The translations under genes were made by a program, and so were the position numbers. Shown one piece after another: positions 36,220 through 47,849 of a stretch of DNA of 64,000 nt. The first letter of the stretch is position 1; each line of letters starts with the position of its first letter. The notes beneath the pieces are model-generated. The model ran no database searches and was not told the DNA's origin. It worked only from the letters and a program-made list of their open reading frames with translations. The stretch comes from Muraenolepis orangiensis (taxonomy: Eukaryota > Chordata > Actinopteri > Gadiformes > Muraenolepididae). The stretch is from NCBI GenBank assembly GCA_027704905.1, contig CM051002.1, positions 13,066,955-13,130,954 on the forward strand. The letters are read 5' to 3'.

Positions 36220-38989
36220 ATGCATCGAGACTGCCCCCTTGACTGTAAAGTGTACGTCGGAAACCTGGGCAGCAATGGAAACAAGACAGAATTGGAAAGG
36301 TCCTTTGGCTACTACGGTCCCCTACGAAGTGTGTGGGTAGCCAGGAACCCCCCAGGTTTTGCTTTCGTGGAGTTTGAGGATGCCCGAGATGCCAACGATG
36401 CTGTCCGAGAGCTCGACGGAAGGTATGCAACCATTTCACCTACAAGGCCCAGAATGTAAACTTGCGCGCCGGTTTGGGAGACCACGTTTTTCATGTATGC
36501 ATTCTGAACAGGTCATTGTGCGGATCCCGTGTTCGAGTTGAACTGTCCAGTGGTGAGAAGCGATCCAGGAACCGCGGTCCCCCCCCTTCGTGGAACAGGC
36601 GACCACGAGACGACAGACGTCGGAGCCCAACGGCGAGGCGAAGGTAAACTCCCCTTGTCTGAACGTAGTGGTATCTGGTAATAAGAAAAACTCATAATAA
36701 TTCTGCTTCTTGTCCAACGTTAACCCAATTCTTTTAGTTCCCGATTCCACTAGACTGCATCCTATTTGCTGGTATAGTGCAGTTTTTAAGAAATAAACTT
36801 TAATTGTTGGAAACGTGTTCCGCAGTTAAACGGTTTGTTTTCTACAGTAGGCAGTTGTCATCTTCATTGCCATATTTGGTCATTTATTAGACTTATGATC
36901 GGTGATTGTAGTGGTATTTTTATAGGACTGGTCCATACTACAAATATTCCCATATAGATTTTTTTTAATACATTTAGATTCCTCAATATAGTTAAAGACT
37001 CTTTACTTTTACTTAAGCACCAATGTATTCCTTTGGTGTACTAATAGCTAGAGATTTGAGACATTGAGAAGCTTTGAAGAAGCAATACTAGCTAAGTCTA
37101 CTGGTTGAAGCCAAGTTATGTCTGATATTTTGCATTTCTATGGGGATGGATTGTGAAAATATTAGTTGTGATGCCTTTTTTCTATATAATTTAAGGTTTA
37201 CTTTAATTTTCCATCGTTATTAATAAAAATGAACCCCGTTGCAGAGTCATCACCATGCCTCTTCTCACCACCCTCTGAGTCAGACAACTAGTCCTCTTTC
37301 AGCATCATGTGACTACTGACCAGCGTGCCCAAATCAGCCTGGCTGGTGTCGTGTCACATGACCCAGGCCTGGCCAGTCGTCAGGTTGCACCAGTCCGTTG
37401 GTTCCTGAGCATGCCGTTCTCAACTTCCAACCTTTACCAAAACGGCAGCAGCCCACTTCACAATCCTGACCAATCAGCGTTTTACGTCCCCAAAAGTCTA
37501 CACTACAACCTACCAGCTGCTGCCTTCGGCTAACCAATAAAAGCAGGGAAAAGCCACAGCCAGCCCCCATCTGCCTGCCAACTAATCACCTTGCAGCATC
37601 TGGCCAGTCCCATTCAGCCAATTCCGCCTACCCGGCCGGCAGTCTACCTCCCTATCGTCATATCTAGCTTGTTGAAAACCAAAATACTAGTAAGTTTTTC
37701 CTGCTTCATTCAGTACACTGCTGATTACGGTTTTGAAAATGGAGAGAGCTGGTTTTGAAAGGTTTCTTTTTCATTTTAAGTCGATACCAAATGTCACAAA
37801 CCCTCCAATTTCCTGGGTTGCCATAATATAAAATGTTTCTGGTGTGTCCTAGGGTTCTGAGCAGGACTATGGAGACCATAGAGACTAAACTGCCACTCTA
37901 TCCTGCCGAAAGTCCACCCCCTTTCCTCATTTTGTGTTCTGCTGTATTTAACCTAAATAAGCCCCTTATTCTACTTAAAGCTATATCTACCATGTATACA
38001 TAAATGTATATTGACATATCCTTCTACGGCATTATTAATATAGGAAAAGAAGGAGACTAAAGTGTTTTCACAAGCCACAAAGTCATAGCATGTGCTTTAT
38101 TTTTCATGATTGATTGCCGGGTTTGCCAATTCTTAAATAATATATTTCCCCCTAAAGCCTTGGCTATAAGAGAGCCAAAGACGTGCGGGCGACCAACTTT
38201 ATATACACGGGTCATTGTTGTGAATTATATGTGGATGTTGAGGTGATGTGTCTTGCTTACATTAGCCTGCAGTACCTTGAGTGTTCTCTTACCATTGTTG
38301 TCCAAAAGGAATATACTGGTCCAAAGGTTAAAGGTTAAATGAGATTAATTTTCTGGTGTAATGTTCGCCTCCCCCTCTGTTAGATCTCCACGCAGGAGAA
38401 GCAACAGCCGGAGCAGAAGCAGGTATGGCATCACTCAACCGAATGCATCTCATGAAGGATAAAACAAGCAAGTTGATCTTGTGTTTTTGTGACCGAAGCA
38501 TGTCCGTTTGGTCATACTGTACAATAAAATCATTCATTTGGATTTTGGTTTCAGATTAAGATTAGGACCTGCTAGGTGTTTCGTCATAAATTGTAGAGTA
38601 GTTTTGAGTTGATGTGTTTCTTGCAGGTCCCTTTCCAGAGACCGGAGACGGGAGAGATCTATCTCCAGAGACAAGAACCACAAACCTTCCAGATCCATCT
38701 CTAGGTCTAGGAGGTATGGTCCTTTTTTTTGGAATCAAAAAGTTTTTGGAATTAAATTCTGACACCAAGAATGAATTTCACTTTTATTTACCCATGCAGC
38801 ATCTTCATGATTAATGGTGGAAAGTCCATATGCATAATGGCCTTGTTGTAATAGGTTTTGACCAGATTTTATTTATTGAAGTCTTGTAACTAGAGTAAAT
38901 TATTGTTCTGTTTCGAAGTGGCCCGGTTTCAAGTGTTAATTAAGCCTTTATTCCTCCACAGCCGTTCCAGATCAAATGACAGAAAATAA
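36220..38989 (+). CDS. srsf3: Serine/arginine-rich splicing factor 3 (SRSF3/SRp20)
   Basis: Five constitutive coding exons: 36220-36422, 36512-36643, 38384-38422, 38627-38713 and 38962-38989 (stop 38987-38989). They encode 162 aa (human 164). The N-terminal RRM (about 9-83) has RNP2 (KVYVGNL) and RNP1 (PGFAFVEFE). Then come VRVELSSGEKRSRNRGPPPS and an RS domain with RRRSPRR, SRSRSRS, DRRRERS and the end RSNDRK. Family knowledge: nuclear splicing and mRNA export factor binding CNNC/CUC-type motifs via the RRM. It lacks one Ser after MHRD compared with mammals and has Ser for Cys in LCG(S)RV. Regulation: the poison exon in the intron 36644-38383 allows autoregulated mRNA decay. It lies next to cdkn1a, as on human 6p21. 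Confidence 0.96.
37245..37689 (+). CDS. srsf3: srsf3 poison cassette exon (premature-stop exon)
   Basis: Inside the intron 36644-38383 lies a 445-nt, CA- and CCAA-rich segment flanked by an acceptor (CCCGTTGCAG) and a donor (ACTA|GTAAGT). Spliced after the exon ending at 36643, the frame reads RVITMPLLTTL and then stops at TGA, 62 codons before the normal end. Mammalian SRSF3 has an ultraconserved 456-nt poison exon at the same place, which SRSF3 protein itself promotes to trigger nonsense-mediated decay. Length, position, phase and base composition agree. It has no role as protein-coding sequence beyond the 12 or so residues. Confidence 0.88.
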
Positions 38990-39520
38990 GAGTGGATGGC
39001 TGTTCGAGAACGAGAGGAGAGCTGTTCCAACGGTTGATGTTTGCATTTATTGCGATGGACCTCAACAAGACCACATCACATTTTTTGCTTTGGGTTCTTT
39101 TTTTTAAAACAATGAAACATTTTTTGGTGTCTAAACGTTCTTTTGGTAATCGAATGTTCTTTTATTTTAAATGTTTGTGATTATGTAACTGTGGGATGGC
39201 AGGTGAAATGCTGGATCCCAGTCATGTCACTTAGCATTCCAATCCACTATTAAAAGCTTTCTGTTTCTGCAAACTCATGTGGTTTTGAAATGACATTTTT
39301 TTTAATTTTTTTTTAGACCCAGCGGAATTTGTATGTCCGAATTTAAAGTTACTTCTGCTGTTTGACGCTATGTTAAATAGTGCTATTTTATGTACCCAGA
39401 AGATCCTTTTGCAAACATTGAGCATGTCGTTTTGTTAACTCTGAACACTGTAAACAGTCTGTTTTTGGGGGTGGGAGGGTTGATATGCGTACTGTTGATT
39501 AAAATGATTGTAGGAAGATG
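38990..39520 (+). other. srsf3: srsf3 3'UTR with ATTAAA signal
   Basis: U-rich sequence after the stop. ATTAAA at 39498-39503 is the best poly(A) signal before the SINE at 39555. Confidence 0.5.
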
Positions 39521-39552
39521 TAAGACTACTTTTTTTTCTTAATGTTAATCTG

Positions 39553-39778
39553 GAGGATTGAAACCTTTATTGGTCACATGTGCAGTGAAATTTGTTTCAC
39601 TGCATTTAACCCATCCTAGTATTAGGAGCAGTGGGCAGCTTTTTGTTTATACAGTGCCTGTGGAGCAGTGCCTTGCTCAAGGGCACCACGGTAGTGCCCA
39701 GGTGAGGACTTAAACCAGTGACCTTCTGGTTCCCAAGCCAAGTCCCAACAGACTGAGCTACTGCCCCCCCCCCCCCTT
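39553..39778 (-). mobile_element. tRNA-derived SINE, minus orientation
   Basis: Reverse complement of the SINE at 44877-45112. Shared blocks include CAGTGGGCAGCT, TGCCTTGCTCAAGGGCACC, AACCCATCCTAGTATTAGGAGCAG and TTGGGACTTGGCTTGGGAAC. The tRNA-like head (TAGCTCAGTCTGTTGGGAC) is at the 39770 side, next to a C tract. Confidence 0.85.
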
Positions 39779-40829
39779 AATGCACTATTCCGTAGTAATG
39801 AAAGTAAACGTATAGATAGTATTTATTTTAGAAATGTAGGTGTTTTTTATATTTTAATATGCTCCATTTTAAAAAAAAATGATCATTTGTATCAAGCGCT
39901 TGTGTGCTGGTAACGCATGGAATTTGTACCTACTTCCGACTACTGGAAATGCAAAATGTACTCTGCAGTTCCCTCAATGATGGCCCGTTGTTCGGCATAC
40001 AATGTATGTAGCCTGAACGAAGTCTAAATGCCGCTTGTATAATGTACACTCCTTTTCTTTTAAATGGCTTTATTTGACGCGGTACGTAATTAATGTGTAT
40101 TACAGCCTGGCTGTTTGGCTGCATGCAAAGTTTGGACATTTCAAGTTGGGTCTAAACTACGTATCGTTCAATGCACCAATACGCCCTTATACACCCCTTA
40201 TGTGCTCTCGCTATTAGTGGTGGGCATTCCGGGTCATTTTAGTCATCATTTGGCTCGGCGAAGCCCAATGTTTTGACATGTTGGTATACTTACACTATTC
40301 AATGTAGTTATACTAAACATTTTAATTTCCAGAATACCATCATTTAACATTGTTTGGTATAAAAACCCTTAAATCCATCTCAATATTAATATTGAACTAT
40401 CCAAAACACGAAGTAGGAAAAATCCAAGGCGTTTGCTACATGAAAAGCAAGCAAGCAAGGGGGGGGGCGTCTCATCAGTAAGCATCTTTAAAAGTCACCG
40501 CTCAACAAACAACACATCAACACGACATTCGGTCAGTGCATGAACTACGCGTGGCCGAGCGAAATGATCCTATTATTCCTAGTATTTATTGTATGAATTT
40601 CCCAAAATAACTAAATAAATCGTCTCTCATACGGACTCGTTTGACACATCACTATACGTCCCACGTCCGTGCTCTCTACTATAGGGTATCTACAATGCTG
40701 CCTGCATTATTAATGTATTTACACACATATACACGTACATACTGACAATATACAAGCATTGTCTTTTTTTCATGGGTATGAGTATTCAGTATACAGACAA
40801 GACATATCCGTGTGTGTGCTTTCAGCCAA

Positions 40830-41705
40830 GCAAAATACTGTCACTTCTACATGGCCAAGTCAAGCTGACGGCATTAGATCAACGTATGTATTTCACTGTG
40901 TAGTGCTGGTTCCGAATGGTGAACATTGATCCCGTTATTGCTTTTCTTGTGGTTTACTTTGCCTAAAGTTTACCCTTTTAGTTGGAACTCAATGTTTGGG
41001 TTTAGGGTTAAGCCTCCTTGGAGGCTGTAGGCGAACATGTTTATCAATGGCATTCAGTATTTCAGCAGATGTCTCAAGTTAACAGTTGTGCTCGCCTCAG
41101 ACTGTATTACATAGACTTGTCTCTCTATGACCATACTGGAATGGCCTCAACTGGTTATTCACGTGTTTATTGTGTAAAAGTAACGTTCACAAACTACTAT
41201 AATTTAGAGTTCAACGCCACTTGGCTGCCGTTATATTCTCATTCTCTATATTCAATGACGAATTATATACACATGTGGGTAAAGGCGGATCTCCACGCAC
41301 AGCCTCTCTTCAAAACAAGCATCCATTTTATGTTATCTGGAGCATGCGCAGTTGGGGCGCTTTGCTGCGCGTGCGGTCGCGGACACGTGGATGCGGACAG
41401 CGTGAATCCGGTTTTCGCGGGAGAAAGGGTCTCCGCCCTCCGGAGTTCACGACACCTCCCTGGGGGAGTCATGTGAGAAAAACACTCTGAGCATATATCA
41501 AGGAACATGTCAAGTTGTGTATCGGTTATCAGACGATTGAGTTACACATGTTTGTTGTCGCCTCTGGACATTTTTCTTACGTCGTTGTGAAACGTGTAAT
41601 ACCATTGGGTGACAATCTTTGAACCCATTTTGAGCATTTTATTTGGGTTTGCTAGGTTTCTATATTAACTGTGTGTTTTTAAGAACTAGGCCTACGCACG
41701 ATGTA

Positions 41706-41773
<68 letters not shown>

Positions 41774-42490
41774 CAAATCGTGCATACTGTCAGACCATAT
41801 TTAAGCATATAAAGTATTGCCATTTTGCAATTCTGTATAAGGTGCAGACAGACATAAATACTGAACGTGAACTCAGCAATACAACATACTGTTATATAAA
41901 TGGCCCCGAGTTAGAACAGTCCAGCTGACAGCACTAGCTCAACCTAACACATGTAGCTTTTATCATTTGCCTAAACTTTACTATTTAGGTGGAAGTCAAT
42001 ATTTGGATTTAGGTTATGTCTTGGGGGATTGAGGCAAACATATGTATCAATAGTATGTGGTGTATATACATATAAAACAAATAGCTACATATTGTGTCAG
42101 ACCAGTGAATGATCACTCAATACCACATAAGCCCTTCATTCAAACGATGCACGATTGAATAATTCAGCAGATCTCTTATGTTGACAGTATTTCTCGGCTC
42201 TCGACTGTTTAAAGTGCACTGGAATTCCCTCCACTGGTCTCACGTGTTTTTCTGGGTTAAACCCACGTGCATGGACGATTAGGCTCCGCCTCCACGGGGG
42301 GTTTCGTGTGTCTGTGGTACACACACACACACACACCCTCCGAAGTGCATAACATCTCACTGGTGGGATCTTGGGAGAACCCTGATATATCAAGCTAAGT
42401 TGTGCATCGGTTCCCAGACGCTTGAGCTAAACGTTTTTCAGCCTATTGACATTTGTCTTACATCGTTGGGAAAATCGATATTCAAAAATA
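40830..42490 (+). repeat. Diverged tandem duplication (two units) upstream of cdkn1a
   Basis: Unit 1 (about 40850-41600) and unit 2 (about 41910-42480) share the same series of blocks in the same order: AGCTGAC(G)GCA-TAG-TCAAC, TTTGCCTAAA-TTTAC, TTTAGTTGGAACTCAATGTTTGGGT-type, TTCAGCAGAT-TCT, CACTGG-TTCACGTGTTT-type, CTCCG-AGT-CA-ACA-CTC-CTGG-GG, and TCGGTT-CAGACG-TTGAG. Unit 1 has an extra CpG-rich block (41340-41460). No coding frame is conserved between units. The frames present look accidental. Confidence 0.6.
41718..41775. repeat. (AC)n microsatellite between the two duplicated units
   Basis: About 58 bp of AC with one phase break. Confidence 0.95.
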
Positions 42491-43054
42491 GTGCAGTTTT
42501 TGTCCGATTTTTCTCTTGAGACGCGGAAAAAAAGATTCAGCTTTCCTTTTCTTTTTACACTGTAAGTAAAATAGTTACGTCCTATTTCCTTTACTATGTG
42601 ATCTAATATGTGCTGTGGTACTTCATTCCTATTTTTTGAAGATGTGTAGTTGATGTCTACTTTGTAATAGAAAGTTGTTGTTATTATAAATGTTGCCCCC
42701 CTAAATATGTGCTCTCTAAATATAAAGATCCTCACCTTCCCTCAACTATAAGTTGTTAGTGCGTAGAGTTATTCTCTTATGCCTCTTTATCACTAAGGGG
42801 GTGTCGGTACTACAGCACGAGGCTTTGGATACTACAACTCTAGGTCATAGTAGACGTGATTAGGATGTTTGCCAAAAAAACATTGACGACCGCTTGAACT
42901 CCACATCACTGGCTCAAACACTGGGGCGTGAATCACTCCGCCCGCCCACACGTTGCGAAATACATGGAGGATGAGGTTGAGGAGGAGGAGGAGGAGAGAG
43001 AGACGATTTCTATGGACCCGACTATGGACTCCTATAGAATGCAGGGCTGAATGA

Positions 43055-43169
<115 letters not shown>

Positions 43170-43477
43170 ATGTTCGTGAATGAAGTGTGACTACAGTATG
43201 ATATTTAAGTAAACATTTTCAAATTTGCATACGAGATTGAGCACATAATTTCATTATTCGTAGGACAGCAATTCCAAATGTCCAAATTAACCAGCATTAC
43301 ACTAGCCTACCTTGCAGTGTTGAGGCCTGCATATGCTTTATATTGGATGCCACCTTCTTTATATAAAGGCATAGCCCAATTTAATATGTCCTTGACAGGA
43401 TAGTACATTGCAATGTTTTGGTAAATTGGTCGCATACCATTGGTTGTGCGTGTGTGTGTGGGAGGGGGGGGGGTGTA

Positions 43478-43766
43478 GACTATATATAGGGTCCAAACAC
43501 CGTTAGGAGGAGTGGCAGAGCAGCTCGTGGACGTTTTGGAGTGTTGAAATATTGAGGGTGGCCGCCGCCACCTAGTGGTTTGTTTAACGAACTACACCTA
43601 GACTAGTCGTTACATGTCTCAAGATTATGTTCAGGCATGTTTCAGTGTCAGGTGGGAGGGTCAAAGATTCACTCGGTCTCGTGCAGGGCCTTTAAGTAGG
43701 CCCGCCTGCACGTCTAATATGTCAGAGTACACTCTTGAGTTTTACTGAGGACACTTGTACAACATG
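43478..43766 (+). promoter_or_regulatory. cdkn1a: cdkn1a core promoter and first exon (candidate)
   Basis: Two TATA-like elements are seen, CTATATATAGG at about 43480-43490 and CTTTAAGTA at about 43690-43698. The first exon ends at a strong donor ATG|GTAAGT at 43766/43767. A 20-bp p53-type site lies at 43623-43642 (listed separately). The start site could be near 43510 or near 43720. I cannot decide. Confidence 0.5.
43623..43642 (+). promoter_or_regulatory. Candidate p53 response element
   Basis: Two adjacent decamers with no spacer, GATTATGTTC and AGGCATGTTT, compared with RRRCWWGYYY. The second is a perfect half-site and the first has two mismatches, including the core C. CDKN1A is the classical p53 target in vertebrates, which raises the prior. 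Binding is not shown by the sequence. Confidence 0.45.
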
Positions 43767-44311
43767 GTAAGTCTCATTTCACTTTACTGAGACAATTGTC
43801 GGGTTTATTTAGGGTTTGTTTCTTTATTTTAACTTTAAGACGGTGACAGTGAGATGGTAATTTGGTTTATAAATCATTTCAATGATTTTAAAAATTTCAA
43901 TTAACACAGACCGTGATATTTGTTAGACTATGGCAGTCCTTATTTTATTTAACCCCGATAATGATAGTTTTTACTTGAAAAATAATTGAGTTGTACTATA
44001 TATATTTGGATTTAGGAAAATATGACGTTCTTGACTCATTTGTGGTTTCCTTTACTGTCTGACAACCATTGTCCCCATGTTTATTTATATTTCCGGCTGA
44101 TGTAATGTAATGTAATGTAATGTCGGAAATATATAATATAAATATATAATTCATCCCTGTGGCTTTGATGATTACATTTAGGGCATTTGGCAGACGCTTT
44201 TATCCAAAGCGACTGATGATGATGTGGAATACTGCATACATACTATTTTCTGTCTTGGCCAAGCAACTCATGTTCTCCTCCTGTGCTGTGTGTTCTCTGC
44301 AGTGCAAAACC

Positions 44312-45211
44312 ATGGCGACAGACAAGCCGATCCTGAGAGGTCTGCGGAAAGTTCCCACCCGGCGGAGCCTCTTCGGGCCCGTAGAACGAGATCAGCTGCT
44401 GGCGGAGTGCCAGGCGGCCCTACGGAAAGACCTGGAGGAGGCCTCTCGTCGATGGGCCTTCGACTTTGTCACCGACCAGCCTCTGGAGGGAGGGGACTAT
44501 CTCTGGGAGGTCGTGCCCAGCGCCAAAGTGCCTCAATTGTACCGGTCCACGCAGACGGAGACGCTGGCTGCGGAGGACGGGAGCAGTGCGCCGGGGACCG
44601 CAGGAACGATGGCGCAACGCACCCCGCTGGGGCTCAGGGCGGCGGGGCTGCCACACGACAACAACGGCAACAGGGAGTGCGGCAACAGCAAGGAGAGGGT
44701 CCCACGCACGCCAGAGAGATGCGTGGCCCTCCTGCAGAAGATGGAGAAAACGCCAGAGAAAGATGAGAACGGCAAGCTGAAAAGGAAACAGACCAATATC
44801 ACCGGTAGGTCCTCGAACACTTGATCTGACCTGATGATCACGTACTACGTTATAACACATGTACGGGTACGTTAGCAGGGGCGGCAGTTGCTAAGTCTGT
44901 TGGGACTTGTCTTGGGAACAGGAAGGTTGTCGGTTCAAGTCCCTGACACACCTAGGCACTGCCGAGGTGCCCTTGAGCAAGGCACCAGCCCCCTACACTG
45001 CTCCCCGGGCGCTGCATATACAATAGCTGCCCACTGCTCCTAATACTAGGATGGGTTAAATGCAGAAAACGAATTTATATATGTGACCAATAAAGATTTT
45101 GATTTAGGACAACTGTACTAAAACGGTATCCTCTGTTGTTCTTTCATCTCTCCAGATTTCTATCAGTCCAAGAGGCGAGTGGTGGGAACGCCATGGAAGT
45201 CGAGTCAGTAA
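44312..45211 (+). CDS. cdkn1a: Cyclin-dependent kinase inhibitor 1A (p21/Cip1)
   Basis: Two coding exons, 44312-44804 and 45156-45211, encode 182 aa (human 164). The CDI domain (about residues 17-75) has the cyclin-binding RRSLFG motif and the CDK-binding WAFDF, followed by GDYLWEVV. The C-terminus holds a basic NLS and a canonical PCNA-interacting box, QTNITDFY followed by QSKRR, which distinguishes p21 from p27 and p57. Family knowledge: inhibits cyclin-CDK2/4 and PCNA-dependent replication and is induced by p53. Neighbouring srsf3 repeats the human 6p21 order. If exon 1 (ending 43766) is used, its terminal ATG is in frame with TGC-AAA-ACC-ATG and would add MCKT before the usual MATDK start. 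The intron 44805-45155 carries a SINE. Confidence 0.93.
44877..45112 (+). mobile_element. tRNA-derived SINE in cdkn1a intron
   Basis: The head resembles a tRNA gene, with an A-box-like stretch (GCAGTTGCTAAGTCTG) and a perfect B box GGTTCAAGTCC near 44931. The central body has CCTTGAGCAAGGCACC, known from several teleost SINEs. The tail is GACCAATAAAGATTTTGATT. Inverted copy of 39553-39778. Confidence 0.88.
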
Positions 45212-46200
45212 TCCAGGGCTCAATTTTCGCCATTGGCCATGCCGGTATTCCAAGAGGACTGCAATGCTATGTTATGTCTCTCAGGGAAAACCCCTACGCT
45301 CTGCCAGGACTCGGTCGAGACGCTGTCCAGAGAGAAGGGCTTGTACTGAACATCAGAATCGGAAGCATACCTCAAACAGCCAGAAAGATGGCAGAGACAC
45401 AAGCCATGTTTTTATCGTGGCACCAGGGTGGACATTCCAATGTCCGTGATGAATCATTGTGTTAAACAACATAGTGGTTTTACATTTGTTTTAAGGTCCA
45501 TGGCACTTATTACCTTTTGTGTTCCAGTGGTTGTTTCTTAGCACTTCCTGTTTTGTCCTCCTAGCGCGGAGGTTTTTTCCATGAGGATCGTGGTGTTTCC
45601 TGTGTGTCACTGTCCATCATATACAGTACGTCTCCGCCGCCATCAGGACCGCGTTGACGCCTTCCTGCTCCACTATTGAATCGATCACCGCATTGTGAAG
45701 TAGCAAGAGCATTGCACACATGTCTCTGTGTACTTCGATTGGATGTAGTCCTGTAGATACTGTAGTACTGTAGAACAGTATAGCCAGCCCCCCTAAAACA
45801 AGCCGAGTACCTTGATGGTGCTGGAAACCCCATTAACATCACATTCACATTCAGATTCATATCAACAGTTGTTCCTGTATTTATAACACTACTTTCTGAG
45901 GGGGGGGGGGGGGGGGGGAATGCTCATCTTTAATCTTAAATAGCTTTTAAACATTTACAGCCCAAAAAAACGAATCATTGTCCGAAAACAAAAAAAAATA
46001 AAACCCACTTCTGTTTTTAGAAGCTTGAGCACAGGTCCTACATATAGTGTATTATGTTTTTTAAAGAAAGATACAAATTCTAAAATGTATATATGCTTAT
46101 TTATAGATATATTGATGGTTACTCAGTTGTGTATATTTGTATGTGAGTTGCAAATCCCTCTCAAAAATGTCAAATAAAGATTATTGTTGATAATCCTTGA
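45212..46200 (+). other. cdkn1a: cdkn1a 3'UTR and poly(A) signal
   Basis: AT-rich sequence without coding signal, a G18 tract at about 45901-45918, and AATAAA at 46172-46177. Confidence 0.7.
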
Positions 46201-46740
46201 GTGGTCTGCTTTTATTCCCTTGACTGACTGATCTTGTAGAATCTGTCTGAGTATATGTCCCCTAAAACCTCAACTATTCTGGCTCTGATTCACACTTGGT
46301 CCGTGGCATAAGCAAAACGTGTACAATAACAGAGAAGGCATCGCGGTGATTAAACCACGGACCTCGAGCTACAGACGTTGCTTGGATATTTACGAGACAC
46401 ATTCTGCAACTTCATCCTGAATAAGCACTTGGTCTTCCATTGGTCTATTAATTGAATGTGCCATTTACACGGTCACCAATAAAAGGAGTAGATATGATTC
46501 ACGTATCGTATCGGCCGTTGAAGGTCACCACCAGGCTTCAGGACACCCCCCCCCACTCCTCCAGGAATAAGCTCTGCGCTTTTCGCACCCCACCCCACCC
46601 CGCCCACCCGACCCATCCCCGGGCTCTCTCCCACCATGGCGCGCATGCGCTAAGCTATCCTACCGATCACCCCCTCCCCCGCCCCCTTTCCCTGCCATCA
46701 TCTGTCCCTCATCTCCGACATCCATTACAGAGCAGGCCGG
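46201..46740 (+). other. Gene-free spacer turning into the tmcc2 CpG/C-rich promoter side
   Basis: No gene is visible. From about 46540 the sequence is C-rich (CCCCACCCCGCC) with CpG (GGCGCGCATGCGC near 46637), consistent with the start of a CpG-type promoter. Confidence 0.45.
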
Positions 46741-46812
46741 CTAGCGGTTGTATTTTATTTAGAAAGGAAACACAGGGAGGGTGGGAGGGAGGGAGGGGGG
46801 AGAGACAGACAG

Positions 46813-46900
<88 letters not shown>

Positions 46901-47194
46901 CCATAATACAAAGGCGAGAGGAGGAGGAGGAGGAGAGCACTAGACCAGAGCAGCGGCGGAGACTGCAGACCCATTCGCCGTCCACCATGGAGCGCGAGGA
47001 CGTAGCGAAGCGATAGCGACGGCAGACATCAGGGAGGGTTATACACATCTGAGCCGGGAGGGGAGGAGGGAGGAGAGGAGGAGGGAGGAGGCGCTCGTGT
47101 GTGAGCGCCGGCAGGGGGGAGGAGGAGAGAGAAAAAGGATGGGCCTCTGACACACACTTGCAATGGCACTGCCAAACTTGGATTAAACAGTATG
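46741..47194 (+). promoter_or_regulatory. tmcc2: Candidate tmcc2 promoter / first exon
   Basis: A GC- and GA-rich region with CpGs (GAGCAGCGGCGGAGAC, CATTCGCCGTCC) and a (GA)n array. It ends at a possible donor, ATG|GTAACG, at 47194/47195. Spliced to 48690 this would give [11 protein letters not shown] in frame 0. Several short upstream ATG frames exist (46987, 47163). This is an inference only. Confidence 0.35.
46813..46899 (+). repeat. (GA)n microsatellite
   Basis: About 87 bp of GA in the probable tmcc2 5' region. Confidence 0.97.
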
Positions 47195-47808
47195 GTAACG
47201 TTCCTAATTTAATCTATTTTTGCTCTGCTGCTGCATTTCCCCCCGGTCATCCATATTGTGTTTTGTCTCTGTGTTTGTGCTTGTAGACGGCCAGCCCCCC
47301 TCATTTATCATGGTGTGTGCCCCCCCCCCTCTCTTCCTAACCCCCATGGGTCCATCCTTCTCTCTTATTTTTGTGTCTTTTTTGTTGTTGTTGTTGTTGT
47401 TGCTGTTGTTGCTGTTGGTGGTTCCCCAGACATCTGTGATCTCCATCACCATCTCCACTCTGCTTCTGCACTGGCGTCTGAGCGTCTAAGCCATCATGGA
47501 CCTCAGCCTGTGGTTTTGCCAACGCCGTTGGATGTGAGCATCGGCCATTTATGTCTGTTGTCTGTTGTCATCCGTGTTAGTTTTTTCCTTGTCTTATGTT
47601 CATTGTAAACATACGTGAGACATCGATTGTTAGCGTTTGCATTACATCCATTTTTTACAAGCGAGTCGTCTTCCGCATATAAAGCAACGCGCGACGCCGA
47701 CGTGTAGATTTAGATAAGGCGAACCAACCAGCAACCGGCAGTCATGCGTTTTCTCTTTTCCCTTCGGACAACTTGTGTGTTGTGTGGAAAAATATACCTT
47801 GACGCACA

Positions 47809-47809
47809 A

Positions 47810-47841
<32 letters not shown>

Positions 47842-47849
47842 CGAGAGAG

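Noticed and set aside
37309..37570. Small frames inside srsf3 intron
   Set aside because: They fall in the poison exon; its role is to bring a stop codon, not to code.
41018..41476. 152-aa plus-strand frame upstream of cdkn1a
   Set aside because: The frame is not kept in the duplicated unit at 41.9-42.5 kb and shows no domain; probably chance.
44159..44311. Upstream extension of the cdkn1a frame to an ATG at 44159
   Set aside because: It lies in the intron before an evident acceptor (TTCTCTGCAG at 44302); the translated part has no p21 features.
44420..44860. Antisense frame over cdkn1a
   Set aside because: GC-rich shadow of the sense codons; sense frame has all family motifs.
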